DNA from: Bolinopsis microptera
Taxonomy: Eukaryota > Ctenophora > Tentaculata > Lobata > Bolinopsidae
Assembly: GCF_026151205.1 (NCBI RefSeq)
Contig: NC_087082.1
Location: 16,833,401-16,897,400, forward strand
Direction: 5' to 3'
Length of the DNA: 64,000 nucleotides
The position numbers and the translations under genes were made by a program. Of the stretch, positions 46,033 through 57,600 are shown in pieces. A model generated the notes under the pieces. It was given only the letters and a program-made list of their open reading frames with translations. It had not been told where the DNA came from and did not search any database. Position 1 is the first letter of the stretch. Each line of letters starts with the position of its first letter.

Positions 46033-48284
46033 ATGGCTCCAAAAATTAAAGTACCTGCCAACTTTGGTGTAGAACACATCAACTCTCCTGTACACGGAAA
46101 TCTGCTTCTGAAGCTGAGAGATGGACAAGAGATTAAAACCAATTCCATGATCATGTCCTATAACAGTCCTGTTATTGACAAGCTCACCACCAACCTGTTC
46201 CAGGTAAAAGATTTGAGACTGTTCATTTAGTGAAATTAGCTACTTTTCAAAGCTTACAAGATTATTTGGTAAATTTGACAATTCGAATATTCGATTCTAA
46301 ATCATGGTCTGGTTATGAACTGTAAAATATATTAATATCCTGTACAATTTCAGTCCACGCTAGAAATGGATGATTTCACAAAACCAGCAGTCGACTGTTT
46401 TGTTGAAGCGCTGTACTCTGGTGAAGTCGATAAACTGGAAAAAGACATCTTTGAAGAAGTTAACAAAATGGCACATGTATTCGATGTGTCTTGGTTGACT
46501 AAGAGATGTCTGAAGTTTTACAAAGCAGACGTACTGAAGTTTGAGAATAATTCGTACAAAGAAATGTTATTTGCTTGCGAGATTGCTAGCAGGGCGCATT
46601 ACAATCTGAAAGACAGCAAGTATGTCAGCTGTTTTGTGAAGAATGTTACTTTCAGTGGTAACGGTAAATTTATCTTTTTACAGAGATATATGGCTGGCTT
46701 TTCTGCGCTACCCAAACGTCGGATTGACATGTCCTTAGTTATTGCTGCTAATGATCTGAACATGATCAGCAATTTTGTTATATCCTACATTTCTTCAACC
46801 TTAAAATGCAAGGGATTGGATGATAATTCTCTGTACATGTTACAAAAGCTGGATATCCAGAAGTTCAGCTGTACATTTTCTTCTGAATTAAATGAATTTA
46901 CAGACTTCCTGGCCGCCATTACCGAAGATTCTGAATGTGCTGAAATGAAAGCGGTTGTAGAGAAGTTTGTTAAAGGGAGAGATACTGAAGAGTCAAGTAG
47001 CTCTAAAGAAGAGCTAGAAGTTGATGAAAGTAGTGAAGATGTACAAGACAGTGATGGTGAGGATTGTAAAGATGTTGCTAATCAAACTGACGAAATAGAG
47101 TCAGGTAAATGATATAATTATATGTAACAGGGGGTCGTTCACATATTACGTAATCAATTTTTATGCAATTTTTACCCGCCCCCCCCCCCCCCCCCCCCCC
47201 TCCGTAATCAGTTTTACACATAGCTATTGTGTCAAAATTACTCTAGCGTAATCGTTAATTGGAAACTACTAGTAGTATGGGGGGTCCAAGGGGAACTTTG
47301 GGAAAGTCCCCCAAGATTTCTGAAGTTCCCCAAAAAAAAGTTCCCCAAAACTCCCCAAAGTTCCCCAAAATTCCCCAAAATTATTCAAAATTATTCAAAA
47401 TTATTCAAAATTATTCAAAATTATTCAAAATTATTCAAAATTTCTCTAATATACATTAATACCCATTAATGTTAACATGTATGTTATTATAAGGTATAAT
47501 CTTAACTTACTTGTTGATACTTGCAGCAAGTTTTTTGGGGAACTTTGGGGAACTTTGGGGAATTTTGGGGAACTTTCTGAAGTTCCCCAAAAAAAATTCC
47601 CCAAAATTCCCCAAAATTATTTGTTTCATTGATAATTTTTTGGGGAACTTTGGGAAAGTCCCCCAGGTTTCCTGAAGTTCCCTAAAAAAAAGTTCCCCAA
47701 AACTCCCCAAAGTTCCCCTTGGACCCCCCCCCCCCCCCCCTAGTATGTAAAAGTTACGTAGTAACTACTAGTATTGACACGTTATTAACAGGTATCAATC
47801 AAGTGTTCCGTATATAATATTTAATATATTTCTAGGTTGGATACAGTGTGTTAGTAACACAAGTTACACCCTGTCACACTACGAACCAGTACAGATGATA
47901 ACTAACCCTACACAGTTAGAGAACCAGATACGTGTGTTTTATACTCTATCTGGAGAAGGTGGGAGTAGTGACGATAGAATTCTGATTTATAGAGATGCTA
48001 AAACCAATCAGTGGAGTTATTATATTGGAGGATGTACTGCACTCCGTGTCAATAAACAGTTTCTAAACAATGTACCAGCTGATAAATTCAAACACTGGAT
48101 AATAACCAAAACTTCCACACACCTAAAGGTAGTGTGTAACAGAGTGACAGTTCTCAATTTCAACTTTGCTACTGACTACACACCAGGTTCTGAGAATAGT
48201 CACCAGGTTTGGTTGAAAAGGTGCACGAATATACGACTTGTTAATGGTCATGATAACTTACTTGTTTTAAATACAGGCGGTTAA
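46033..48284 (+). CDS. BTB-family gene I (coding intact, intron 2 enlarged)
   Basis: Exons 46033-46203, 46354-47104 and 47836-48284 (171+751+449 nt = 456 aa plus stop), all with GT/AG junctions in phases 0 and 1. Intron 2 has grown to 731 bp through two insertions (47135-47270 and 47279-47740). The BTB and linker match F, with TFSSELNEFTDF and DESSEDVQD replacements. C-domain variable residues are NQIRVFY, SSDDRILIYRDA, YIGGCTALRVNKQFL and RLVNGHDNLL, plus loss of the usual Thr-Thr-Glu (ITNPTQLEN). Splicing across the inserted G/C-rich foldback is uncertain. Confidence 0.85.
47135..47270. mobile_element. Short inserted element with poly-C run
   Basis: GGGTCGTTCACATATTACGT starts a segment absent from intron 2 of F and G. 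It contains 22 C (47179-47200) and, after the C run, a partially complementary GTAATC...TACACA stretch. It is like small MITEs, but clear terminal repeats were not established. Confidence 0.4.
47279..47740. mobile_element. Foldback element of TTCCCCAAA repeats
   Basis: Starts GGGGGGTCCAAGGGGAACTT and ends with the complement AAGTTCCCCTTGGACCCCC plus extra C (17 in a row). Flanked by TAGTAT at 47273-47278 and 47741-47746. Inside are many copies of AAGTTCCCCAAA/TTTGGGGAACTT in both orientations and about six ATTATTCAAA units (47388-47448). Non-coding. Confidence 0.75.
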
Positions 48285-49240
48285 TTTCTGTGTATTAGTA
48301 ATACCAATCTGACATCTAAACTCTCATTATTACAGTGAATATTCTTTCAGATTAATTATAGCATTATTGTATCCAACAACTGAGCAGCGTATACTTATTA
48401 TTACACATAATTTAGTTAGGAACTCATTAACCTTCTTATAAAATTCAGTATTAAATTAATAGGCTCCGGCTGTGCTTGTATTAAACAATATATATACATC
48501 ATTAATATCGTATTTTAAATACTCTTAATATAAAACTGTATCCAACCTTATAACTGGCTTGTTCTAAAACTTTAATATTTTCATTTAACGTAAACAATTA
48601 TCTTTCTTTATTTACGTTTTACTGATTAACTTACTATTAATTAAGGAACTGGCACCCATTCTGTTTTTATAGTTTTAGATAGTTATTATATTACTCAGTG
48701 CACTAACAGGATAGAGTATTTGAGGAGTGAACCTGTTTGTACCATCAGAGAAACATGTGTTGTTGAGTGAGACTCTGTCTAAGAGTGGTGAACATGAGGT
48801 GTCTCTTAAGATTAACAGTAGACACAGGGAGAATGTAAGAGTGGTAATTATACCCTGATTACTGAGATCATCTTATCATGCTCTTTTCTGAGGAGTGTTA
48901 TTGTTTGTAGTTTTATATTGTGGTAACAGCTGCTCAGTTCCAGTGACATTATTAAAACGCTTCATGTCCTTTTAGAACATTATATTATAGAGATTGGTTT
49001 TGATTTAGTACCAACTTTGATCTTATTTAGATACTGTGATATGTAAGTTAAATTGTGGAGCAAATTAATTTATTGACCATTTTATATTTTCTTGTTTGAA
49101 TGTTAAGTTTTGCTTACTCGACCTCCTTGTATTGATACAGAAACACATAAGAAATTTTTCCTTGCGCCCTTTATTTAAAAATAAAAAAAAAAAGATCAAT
49201 AAAAACCCCAATTTACCTCCCATTTGCCGCATGATTCTCG
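48285..49240. other. 3' flank of unit I and truncated promoter of a missing tenth unit
   Basis: Contains the L9-like relic at 48710-48858 (150 bp, 5-bp shortened form), then sequence matching the 5' flank of other units (AAGTTAAATTGTGGAGCAAA at about 49046). It loses similarity around 49150-49240, before any exon 1. This is the right boundary of the array. Confidence 0.75.
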
Positions 49241-49964
49241 TTCACCATTTGACGAAATTTAAAAGGTTCCAAATTTTGAGATCCCAAGAATCGATATAAT
49301 TGATGGTATTTGCTTGATATATTTCCTTTCTAAAGAAGTTTCGTATATAGCAGCGACGAATGCTCTGCAAATTTGGTTAAGTTCTGCATCTTAATGCTGA
49401 GTGTTTTATACAGTAAAATCTCGATTACCCGGGCTCGATTTTTTCGATCGATATTATTCCGTCTTCCAAACACACGCTTCCTGATAGGCCGTTATTTGCG
49501 GGTGTACTTTATTCTAGAAAGGGAAACTTAAACTTATAGAACATTTCGGTTACAACTTGGAACAGTTTTCGAAATAGAGAAACAAAAACTTTACACTCTT
49601 GCTTAAAATTGAGCTTGCAAATTTCTCTCCTAACTTTCTTTTAATTTCGTTGGTATTTATCGAACGAATGTTCTATGAGATTGACAGTTTACAGTGTTGT
49701 TTTTTATCCTTAGGCGTTAAAAATCGAAAAATTATACTTTTCAGCGCTAAATTTATCATTTTGTCACACATGTAATTCAATGCTCAAGTCTACAATCCTT
49801 TAAAAGTTCTTCCTTAATCATGAAATCGGGTTTAAACAATTTGATGAAATTACAACTCAGCTCGATGGCATTTAAATTATACATAAACATCATCCATATT
49901 TCTGATTGAACGGACAAGATTAATTAAAAATTTCATTAAGTTTAGCGATTTAACAACTGATTGC
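49241..49964. other. No recognised gene
   Basis: AT-rich spacer outside the array. No motif, repeat or convincing exon seen. Confidence 0.5.
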
Positions 49965-51163
49965 AGAGCAGCAGCAACTTCGCGAGTCGAGGGCGGGGTC
50001 GTGGTGCCCTCGCGGAGGTCGTGGTGGTTACGGTCAGAAACGACCTAGCTGAAATCCTTCGACTACGAAGGACAATGGTTCGGAGGTGGGTTACACCAGA
50101 AAGAGGAGATAATGGACGATGTGTCGATCCTAGTGTGAGAGAGGATCTGGTGGGAGTGTCATTGGGAAGGGTGGAGCTCACATTCAGGATGATAAAGGAG
50201 GAAGCTAAAGCAGCAGGACTTGAACCATGGTGTCAATCTACGCTCAGGGGTCAAATGGCGCGCCCCCCTGATGGAAGGTGCTGTGGGACAGAGTCATGAG
50301 AGTTGCAGTCCACCGGGGACGGATTAGACATGGCGCTCCAAAACTCCATGCCATCAGTGCAAATCCACAAACCACAAATCTTTCAGAAGGGTGGTGCGGA
50401 GGGGTTGGAGCACCGGGTCAGAAGAGTCAGAAGTTTAGAACTCCGTCTACTGTGCCAGCTCATGTTGCAGTGGTATCATCGGTAAAGGTGCTCTGTTTAT
50501 TAAGCGAATCAAAGAAGAGACTAACTCCTACATCCAGGTTTACCTTTCCCATGCCGGGCTTCAGAGGAACATTGCGTCAGATTACAAATGAAGCTCCAGA
50601 CCTGATTGCGACCGCTGTCAAAGTGTTTGAATCAATCGCAGATTAAAAAGGAAAGAACCCGATAATCATGTACAATCCATTATATATGAGCATGGAGAAT
50701 ACGGTGATACCGGTAGTATATTGACACCGAGTGGTATCAGGAAGCACTACGATCAGGGGTTGCTAAACCCACTCCATTCCAAACAGATACGAGGATCATC
50801 AAGAGCCGCCCACACTGCTTCCTGTGCCCCACATGCTGCTTAAACTGGATTGAGGAGGAGTATGGAGTATGGGCTATGAGCCTGAAGGGTACGGTTTTGG
50901 GTACGATGAAGGTTACGGTTACGCTGAAGAGGAGTACGTTATGAAAGTAACGCATACGATCCCCAGCAACCGCGCCAAGAGCCCGAGCACGTGGTGCCCC
51001 GAGACCGCTCTCTCGAGCTGCTCTCCTCCAGAGGTTACGGAGCCCTCATCAGCCCCAGAGGTTATCTCCTCGTGGTTAGAGGTGCCCCAGAGGAGCTGCC
51101 CCCAGGGGTCTCTAGGAGGTTACTCAAGAGGAGCACCACGAGCACGTGGAGCTCCGCGGTAGT
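49965..51163 (+). pseudogene. HNRNPK: hnRNP-K-like KH/RGG gene, decayed copy 1
   Basis: Peptides in shifting frames follow the hnRNP K order. An RGG-like start RGGRGGYGQKR (about 50000-50045) is followed by KH1 with GGSVIGKGGAHIQ (GxxG at 50158-50175) and FRMIKEEAKAAGLE. KH2 has SGIIGKGALFIKRIKEETNS (GxxG at 50472-50492) and ends ITNEAPDLIATAVKVFESIA. A Gly/Tyr linker YEPEGYGFGYDEGYGYAEEE follows (about 50875-50940), then LGGYSRGAPRARGAPR to TAG 51160. hnRNP K binds poly(C) RNA and DNA in the nucleus. Several frameshifts and stops interrupt the copy, and KH3 is not seen. KH1 and KH2 lie close together without clear introns, so a retrocopy is possible. Confidence 0.55.
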
Positions 51164-51364
51164 AGGAGGTCCTCCTCCAGCTGCTCCTACGCCTGAGGAG
51201 GCCGTTCGAATAGAACTTGCTTATATTGATTTTAAACATCATGATCATCTTGACAGAAAGCCATTTATTTTCCCCTACAAGTTGTTTTCTATTGTGAGCG
51301 GACTATTAAAACAATTCATTCTTCATACGAAGATGACGTATATATACTTCTAACTGGATGACTC

Positions 51365-51876
51365 CGGGGGGGATCATACACTTCTTACAGGACATGGACG
51401 TTGGTGGGTGGGTCATTTTTCATTCAAACACCCCTGTAGTACATGGTACTAACTGGTGGGTCTACTGCCCATTTTCAGGAAAAACAGTTAGTACATCGTG
51501 TACTAAAGGGGGAGTCTAACCCAAAAAAACCCATTTTACCTCTAATTTCAAGTAAGGGAATGGGTTTTGAGTTTTGTAGTTTTTTTTTGGGTTTTTTTTT
51601 AATTTTTAAAATTTTTTTAAAAAGTCTTCCTTTAAGTTTAAATGAGTCTTAAAAAAGCAATTTCTGGGTGGGTCTCTTATCTCTATACCAAAAACAGTTA
51701 GTACCACGATTTTTCGCCAGTTTGTTGTACGCCAAAAGGCGCAAAAGGGGTGGGTGTCTTACGTATTATCCAAAAAAACAGTTTGTACCGCAACGGGGGT
51801 GGGGGGGTCTCGTGAAAAATATCCAAAACTAACTTAGTCGACGTGATGTCCGGCACTTGGTACCTGATCCCCCCCC
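51365..51876. mobile_element. 512-bp MITE with 8-bp TSD
   Basis: GATGACTC at 51357-51364 and 51877-51884 flanks inverted ends CGGGGGGGATCA / TGATCCCCCCCC. The interior has repeated CAGTTAGTAC and GGTGGGTCT-like motifs and no coding potential. An 8-bp duplication suggests a hAT-type non-autonomous element. Confidence 0.75.
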
Positions 51877-51884
51877 GATGACTC

Positions 51885-52204
51885 GAATCTCAAATTTGTA
51901 AGGAGCTCCGGAAAATTGGTTTATCGGGACGTGCTAAGAGTGCGTTTGTTGGCCCAAAGCTCTCTAACTCTCTTTACATGTTAATTTATATTCTGATATA
52001 ATATTCATTTTTAATCCTTCTATATCATTTTCATTATGTGTGGTGTTGGTTATTTTGGTCACCCAGGCCCTGTGCAAACAAATCGTGTAGTAATACGAGA
52101 TATTACGGCAAAAAAATTTTTATAAAACGTAATTATGAAGGTAACTTCCAAAAAATAATAGGCTCAAACATTTACTGACTTAAACCTCAATATTTAGGGC
52201 TGCT
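51885..52204. other. No recognised feature
   Basis: AT-rich spacer between the two hnRNP-K-like copies. Confidence 0.5.
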
Positions 52205-53240
52205 CCTTCATGGTGAAGCACCATCAGAGGTCGGGGACGAGGTTGACTCCGCGGTGGTTTTGCACAGGAGCGCTCTGTGGAGTACGATGGATTATAGCTC
52301 TGGGGTGTACCGCAAGAAGAGACAGATAATGGATGATGTGTACAGGTTCCTATTAAGGAGGACTGGTTTCGATCAGTGATAGGGAAGGGGGAGAACACAG
52401 ATTAAAATTATCACGGATGAAGCGAAGGAGCACGGTATTGAAACTAAAGTGTCTATCCTACGCTCAAGGAGGCAAACGGGACGCCTTTAATGGAAGGATC
52501 AGTGGACGGGTGCTGGGTGAACAGTCTACGGTTGAGGGATTGGTATGCGCTGGTCATCTTTTACCATCAGTTGGATTCATAAAATCTTCAGAACTGGTAC
52601 ACGGGGCGGGTGGGTCGTTCGGAAGGGGAACGTCAGAAACTAGAGCTGAGAATGTTTTAGCGTGCCATCTCACTGCTTTAGTGGGATTATAGGGAAGGAG
52701 GGTCTGTTATCAGGAGGATTTAAGGAGGAGACTACATCTTCATTCAGGTTTACACACTTCCTCTACCACTTTCAGCGGAGTTTTGTGTCAGAATTCAAAA
52801 CTTTGAAGGCCCGACTTGGTTAATACGGCCGTTAAATTTTTGAATCGATCGTGATACAAAGGAATAGAATCCAATAATCATTGTAATGACCCCATATTCT
52901 TCAACCACGGTGGTACGGAGACACAGGAGCTACATCGACACAGAGTGGTATCAGAACGTTTGAGATCGGGAGCAGCACAGCCTACACCCTACAAGGCCAT
53001 CAGCTCTCAAACTCAAAGCCGATACCCAGCACAACCAGCTTACGAAGTGGCACGTATTATGGGTACGAGGAGTTCGTGCTGTGTACGGGGGTCTGCGAGG
53101 GCTATGGGTACGACTGTGGAGATCCTTATTATTACGACTATTACGAGTACCCTCCCCCGGTACACGTGGCAGGAGCCCGCGCACCCCCACGAGGAGGGCC
53201 TATCTTAGCGGATCTTGTCTAGGGGCTTCAGAGGTCGGCC
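52205..53240 (+). pseudogene. HNRNPK: hnRNP-K-like KH/RGG gene, decayed copy 2
   Basis: Parallel in order to copy 1 but more decayed. RGRG...LRGGFAQERSVEYDG at about 52225-52290; KH1 remnant SVIGKGE (52372-52391) followed in another frame by QIKIITDEAKEHGIETKVSI; KH2 remnant FSGIIGKEGLL (52677-52710) and KEETTSSFRF; then a Tyr-rich linker GYGYDCGDPYYYDYYEYPPP and AGARAPPRGG (53095-53195). At least six frame changes. Probably a tandem duplicate of the copy at 49965, itself non-functional. Confidence 0.5.
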
Positions 53241-54929
53241 TAGTTTTGAGGGCCGGGGATTGAACGACGGGGAGAGAGAGCTCTGTTAAAATAGAATTAT
53301 GGACTTCACCGAATCTGGAGCGGATACTGCTGGACAGTCTGCTCAAATTTGAAATCATTTTACTATCATTAAAAATTACAATATTTTGCTTCGAAATGTT
53401 TTCATTATATTATTATTCCGGGTTTGGTCGATCTGTAAATTTTTGGCTCTTGGGATGTTATCAGACAGTTGAGAAAGTGTACTTTTAACGCAACCTTAGG
53501 AGCCCGTAACTACAGTTCGATTAAAAAGTCAAGTTTTGCATTTTAACGAATCTCTAAGCGTCTTCAATCGAAAAACTAATTTAAATCAGTCAAGGCTCGA
53601 TTTTGACGCTATAAGTATAAATTTCTTCATCAGAGGTTCCAACGGCAGTGTAGTACATCATATAAAAAATAGTGTAGTACGTGTATATATATTCACATTT
53701 CAAGCTTTCCCAAATTTGCCGTAAGATTCCGTTTATCGGGGTTTCCGGGGTGTTCTCTGGGATTGTATCTGTTTTTAAAAGAATAATCCTATATCGAGAT
53801 GGAAAAAAAATAAAATAAAATTCGTCTAAAAAACTTTTTTCATGACCAATGGTAAGTTTTTAGAGGCGGCTTGAAAGTCTACTTGTTCGATCACCCCTTG
53901 TGTCGGTTTCTAGAATTAGATATAATTTCCATGCCCCTTTCAGGAATTCTGAAATTATCGTGCGCGCAAAAATATTGGTGTTTAACAATGTACCAGATTG
54001 CGATGAAAGTTTGAAACAAATTTTAAGTTCATACAATTTCATTGGGACAGGTATTAATAATTTATTGTTTTGTGATATAGTTTCATTGATTACAAGTGAA
54101 TAAATAGACTCTTTGACATGGCTATATAATCAATGAAGAGAACAAGCGAAAAGAATAAAATCCAGTAAATTTGAATAAAAATGTGTTACATAAAAGATCA
54201 CGGTCGTGTCAAAACCCCACCCCCCCCTTGACATAACCCAAAAAGATTTCAGAAAATACAAATCACTTTGATGCTATTCGCATTCAACGTTCCGAAATGT
54301 CGTCAATTACAAATTAAGGTAAATTCGTTAAAATTAGAAATCAAGTTGTTATTCGTATTCTCAGAAATTGACAGAATTTCGTGACAATTGTAAAGTCGAA
54401 GATCATTTAAATTGTTTTGAATTTTCATAAATTTTAATCATAACAAAATTACTTTTCAGCAGAGCCTCAACTTTTCAAATTTGCAGATATCACAGATAAC
54501 AACGTTGATAGCTCCAAAATGTCAAATTTGAAACCGCCATCTTGTAACCAAATTTAAAAATGCCAATTACAGATCAAGGTTCAGGTATGTCTATTTTAAT
54601 TAAAAAATTCCAATTGAAAATTGCTCGTAAATTCAATAGATCGTAAGATACTAGTGATATAGGGGTAATTTTCAAATTAGCTTTTCCAAACCTCAAATTT
54701 ATGGTAAACTTCTGTCAATTTTATTCATTTTGTAACTATGGTGGTTTGTAGAAATTGGTGGCTATTAATTTAATATAAATATTCATTCAAAAATTGCCTA
54801 AATTATATTTTTTTCTTCTACTTTTTCGGAGCGGTTCGGAACAAATTTTAGTCTCCAATAATGGCGTTTTGCTGTTTTTAACTCGTAACTTTATTTTCAG
54901 GCGTGTGCTAAAGTCGAACCAAGATCTAT
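53241..54929. other. No recognised gene
   Basis: AT-rich intergenic DNA. Short open frames show no domain. A 9-C run lies at about 54220-54230. Confidence 0.5.
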
Positions 54930-55062
54930 CCTTGTGTTGTCTCTCTCTGGACAGGGGTTGTTGTATCTCTTGGACGTGGGTGCTGTCTTCTTGGGTGTCG
55001 GTCTCTCTTGGACAGTGGGTGTTGTCTCTCTTGGGACAGTGGGTGTTGTCTCTCTTGGACAC
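54930..55062. repeat. Minisatellite, ~24-bp unit
   Basis: Four to five units close to GTGGGTGTTGTCTCTCTTGG followed by (G)ACA, the first ones diverged. The 169-codon frame that spans it (54794-55303) has repeated Trp-Val-Leu-Ser-Leu composition because of the repeat and is not credible as a gene. Confidence 0.8.
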
Positions 55063-57020
55063 GATGCACTTACAAGCTATGCTCTTTCTCCATCCCAGCC
55101 TTTTTATTATGGGACTGGTTTTTGACAGAAACTGTTCAGCTATGAATAAAATATTAAACTGGAAATACAAGATAATGTTTAATTTGTTAATACTAATTTG
55201 GGTGGCGGGCACATACTTACTGATTCTGCTGGATGATATTAATCTTATGTTCGTTTATTGGCCTATTTCTAATTTGTGCCGAGGTTTCAGTGTCTGTCTT
55301 TGAACATTTAACTTTTATTTGGTCTACTTAAACGTTTTAATACAAACTGGAGAATGATTTATGGTGACACGGATATGTTGTTGTGTGCCCCCTTATTATC
55401 CTGAACAACATTATCATCGGATTGAAAACTGTGATTAAAATTCCTGATACTAACAGTAATTGTCATAATACAACAATTGAAACGATCGGAATGGTGAGCA
55501 CTTGAAACTAGCAAACTAATCGTTTGCTCTATAGATTTAGTTTAAGCCATCTGAAGAGACTCCTAGTTATGTTTAATGTCTTGTTGATAACTGTTTTCAC
55601 ATAAATTTAGTTGCTTCTGATGATTTTTAAGATTACAAATTTGTTAAATCCCTTGTTTCATTGACTCCTAGAATAGTTTCTAATTTTCTAAGTTAACTAA
55701 GTGTCATAGTTTCATAGATAATTTTCTAAGTGAGCTCTCAAATTGTTTCCCTTGAAGCCTAGTTTCTTCCAAGTTCACTAATTACGTTTAAAGGCACATT
55801 CTCAGTTCCCCTTAATGTTCTGATACATGTCTGTAGTATACACTATGCAAATTTACACTTCTTATTTGTCAGTACATGTTTTACTTACGTGTTATTTTTA
55901 TCGTGGCAGGTCTTAAAATTTAAACTAAGAATCAACCTGAATGTTTCGTAGTTATTGTCAGCTGAGTCCTGTTATGCGGCGATGTAAACTCGAATAGCAC
56001 AGAAATACTTTCTGTACCAGATCGTGTTCGCAATGCACGTCATTTTGACGGTTAAGAAGAGTTGTTATAAGAAGGTTATAAAATTACAGCCCAGAGTTAT
56101 AGGTTCGTTTATTAGGTGGGGAAATACCTTCTTTATTCAACCAATAAGACGCAATGCACAGTCTTGTAGTCTTCCATTGGAAATCTGAGGGACTATGATT
56201 CTTTCTAAAAAAGGCACCACGGAGAGTTATTTGGTCTCTATAATTCTGTTGTCATCGCTCCGTATATATAAACCGGTAACTAATTGCGGAACGTGCATAT
56301 TTATGGTAATTCTTCAAATTTATTCGGATTATGTGGAATGCATAATTAAATGATAAATTTTAAAACACCGATTTTATAAACGATGTACGTATTGCACTAC
56401 TAGAGTTTAATTTGTGGGAAAGGAAAAGCTATGGCTTTTTTAATTTACCTTATCTTGTTGTATACTTAAACTGGACCGCTAAAAACTCTATCAGAGGTTG
56501 TTTAAACTTTTCTTAGAATGGCATATCTGGATATAACACTCCGTGAGAAATTTCACCAGCTATATATGTATGCCTATCTGTAATAATATATATATAATGA
56601 TATAGAATACCGTTTAATATTCAACTTCATCCTGTTACTACCACTTTAACCGTTACATATCGAGGTTTAACCCTGACCAAGTCTCAATTGGGCATGTTGC
56701 ACGTAACTGGTGCATGACCTGTTACTAATAAACTACGTACGAACATTTTTGCATGCCATGTGAGTATGTTTTTATTCAGTGGTGTACTTTACTCCACATT
56801 CATAATATAATGATAGGTCTCCCAGGAGGAAGGGGCACACGTGGTTTTTACAAAATAGTTACTATTTCTCAACAAAAACACGTTTGAGGCAAACCTTATG
56901 TGATTTGTTGTGAAATAGTAATCCAACATGCCTGCCTCGTTCCCTGCCGAGTACGGATGTAACTTTAAATACCGGTCTCTGTCTTCACGTGCATCCGCTT
57001 CTGGTCCATACATTTTCCAT
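55063..57020. other. No recognised gene
   Basis: AT-rich sequence. A 74-codon minus frame (57013-56789) lacks any recognised motif. Nothing else supported. Confidence 0.5.
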
Positions 57021-57600
57021 CACACGGCTCATTCTTTCATTATGTGGATTATCTTACATTTTTTTCATGTCTCTACACAATTTCTTGCTCCACTCTCATT
57101 CATCATTTTCAATCTCCATCCTTTGTCTGCTGTTCAGGTCTATCTTTTGATTGTTTTATGCTACATGTCTCATGTCTCAATTTTTTTCTCTCATTGTGTT
57201 TTTTTGCGGTTCATATGTCTCAATGGTGTTTCTGTGTCTCAATATGACTTAGGTGAATCGATCTTGATTTATCCTTCTCAATCTTAGTCTGTCTCTATTT
57301 TCGGTTTATATGTCTCAATTGGGTGCCTCAATCTTTATGGCTCAATCTATAGTCTCAATCTATGGTACATGTACTCCATCTTTGGGTCCATATGATTTTA
57401 TTGTTCTTTATCTTCGAGTAACTGTGTCTCAGTATTAAAAACGGGTTCCTCTGCCTCAATTTTTAAAACCAAGTCTTAATGTGTATTCGTATGTCTCAAA
57501 TCTCTGTCATTTGTTTAATCTGTCCAACCTTGGATTAACTTTCTCTGGGTCTTCGGTTCATATGTCTTCGTTCCATAAATCTCAATCTTCTATTCCCGAT
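57021..57600. repeat. Interspersed TCTCAAT motif region
   Basis: Pyrimidine-rich stretch with a dozen or more irregularly spaced (TG)TCTCAAT(C/T) and TTCATATGTCT motifs. It looks like a degenerate short-unit repeat rather than coding sequence. Confidence 0.5.

Larger units (their letters stand above)
19217..49240. repeat. Inverted array of nine BTB gene units
   Basis: Nine copies (A-E minus, F-I plus) of a unit of roughly 2-3 kb. Each unit comprises promoter, three exons, two short introns and a 3' flank, and the boundaries between units carry a mitochondrial L9-like last-exon relic. Coding, intronic and flanking parts are all similar, so the array grew by duplication of whole units. The two half-arrays meet head to head at about 35.80-35.93 kb. 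The array ends within the promoter region of what would be a tenth unit near 49240. Confidence 0.9.

Noticed and set aside
47227-47710. Pro/Lys-rich frames across the TTCCCCAAA foldback
   Set aside because: Direct translation of simple repeats within an intron insertion.
54794-55303. 169-codon plus-strand frame
   Set aside because: It is driven by a ~24-bp minisatellite and AT-rich flanks; hydrophobic low-complexity composition without domain, start context or splice support.
57021-57300. 119-codon frame in the TCTCAAT-rich stretch
   Set aside because: Composition follows the pyrimidine-rich degenerate repeat; a second overlapping frame is equally open.
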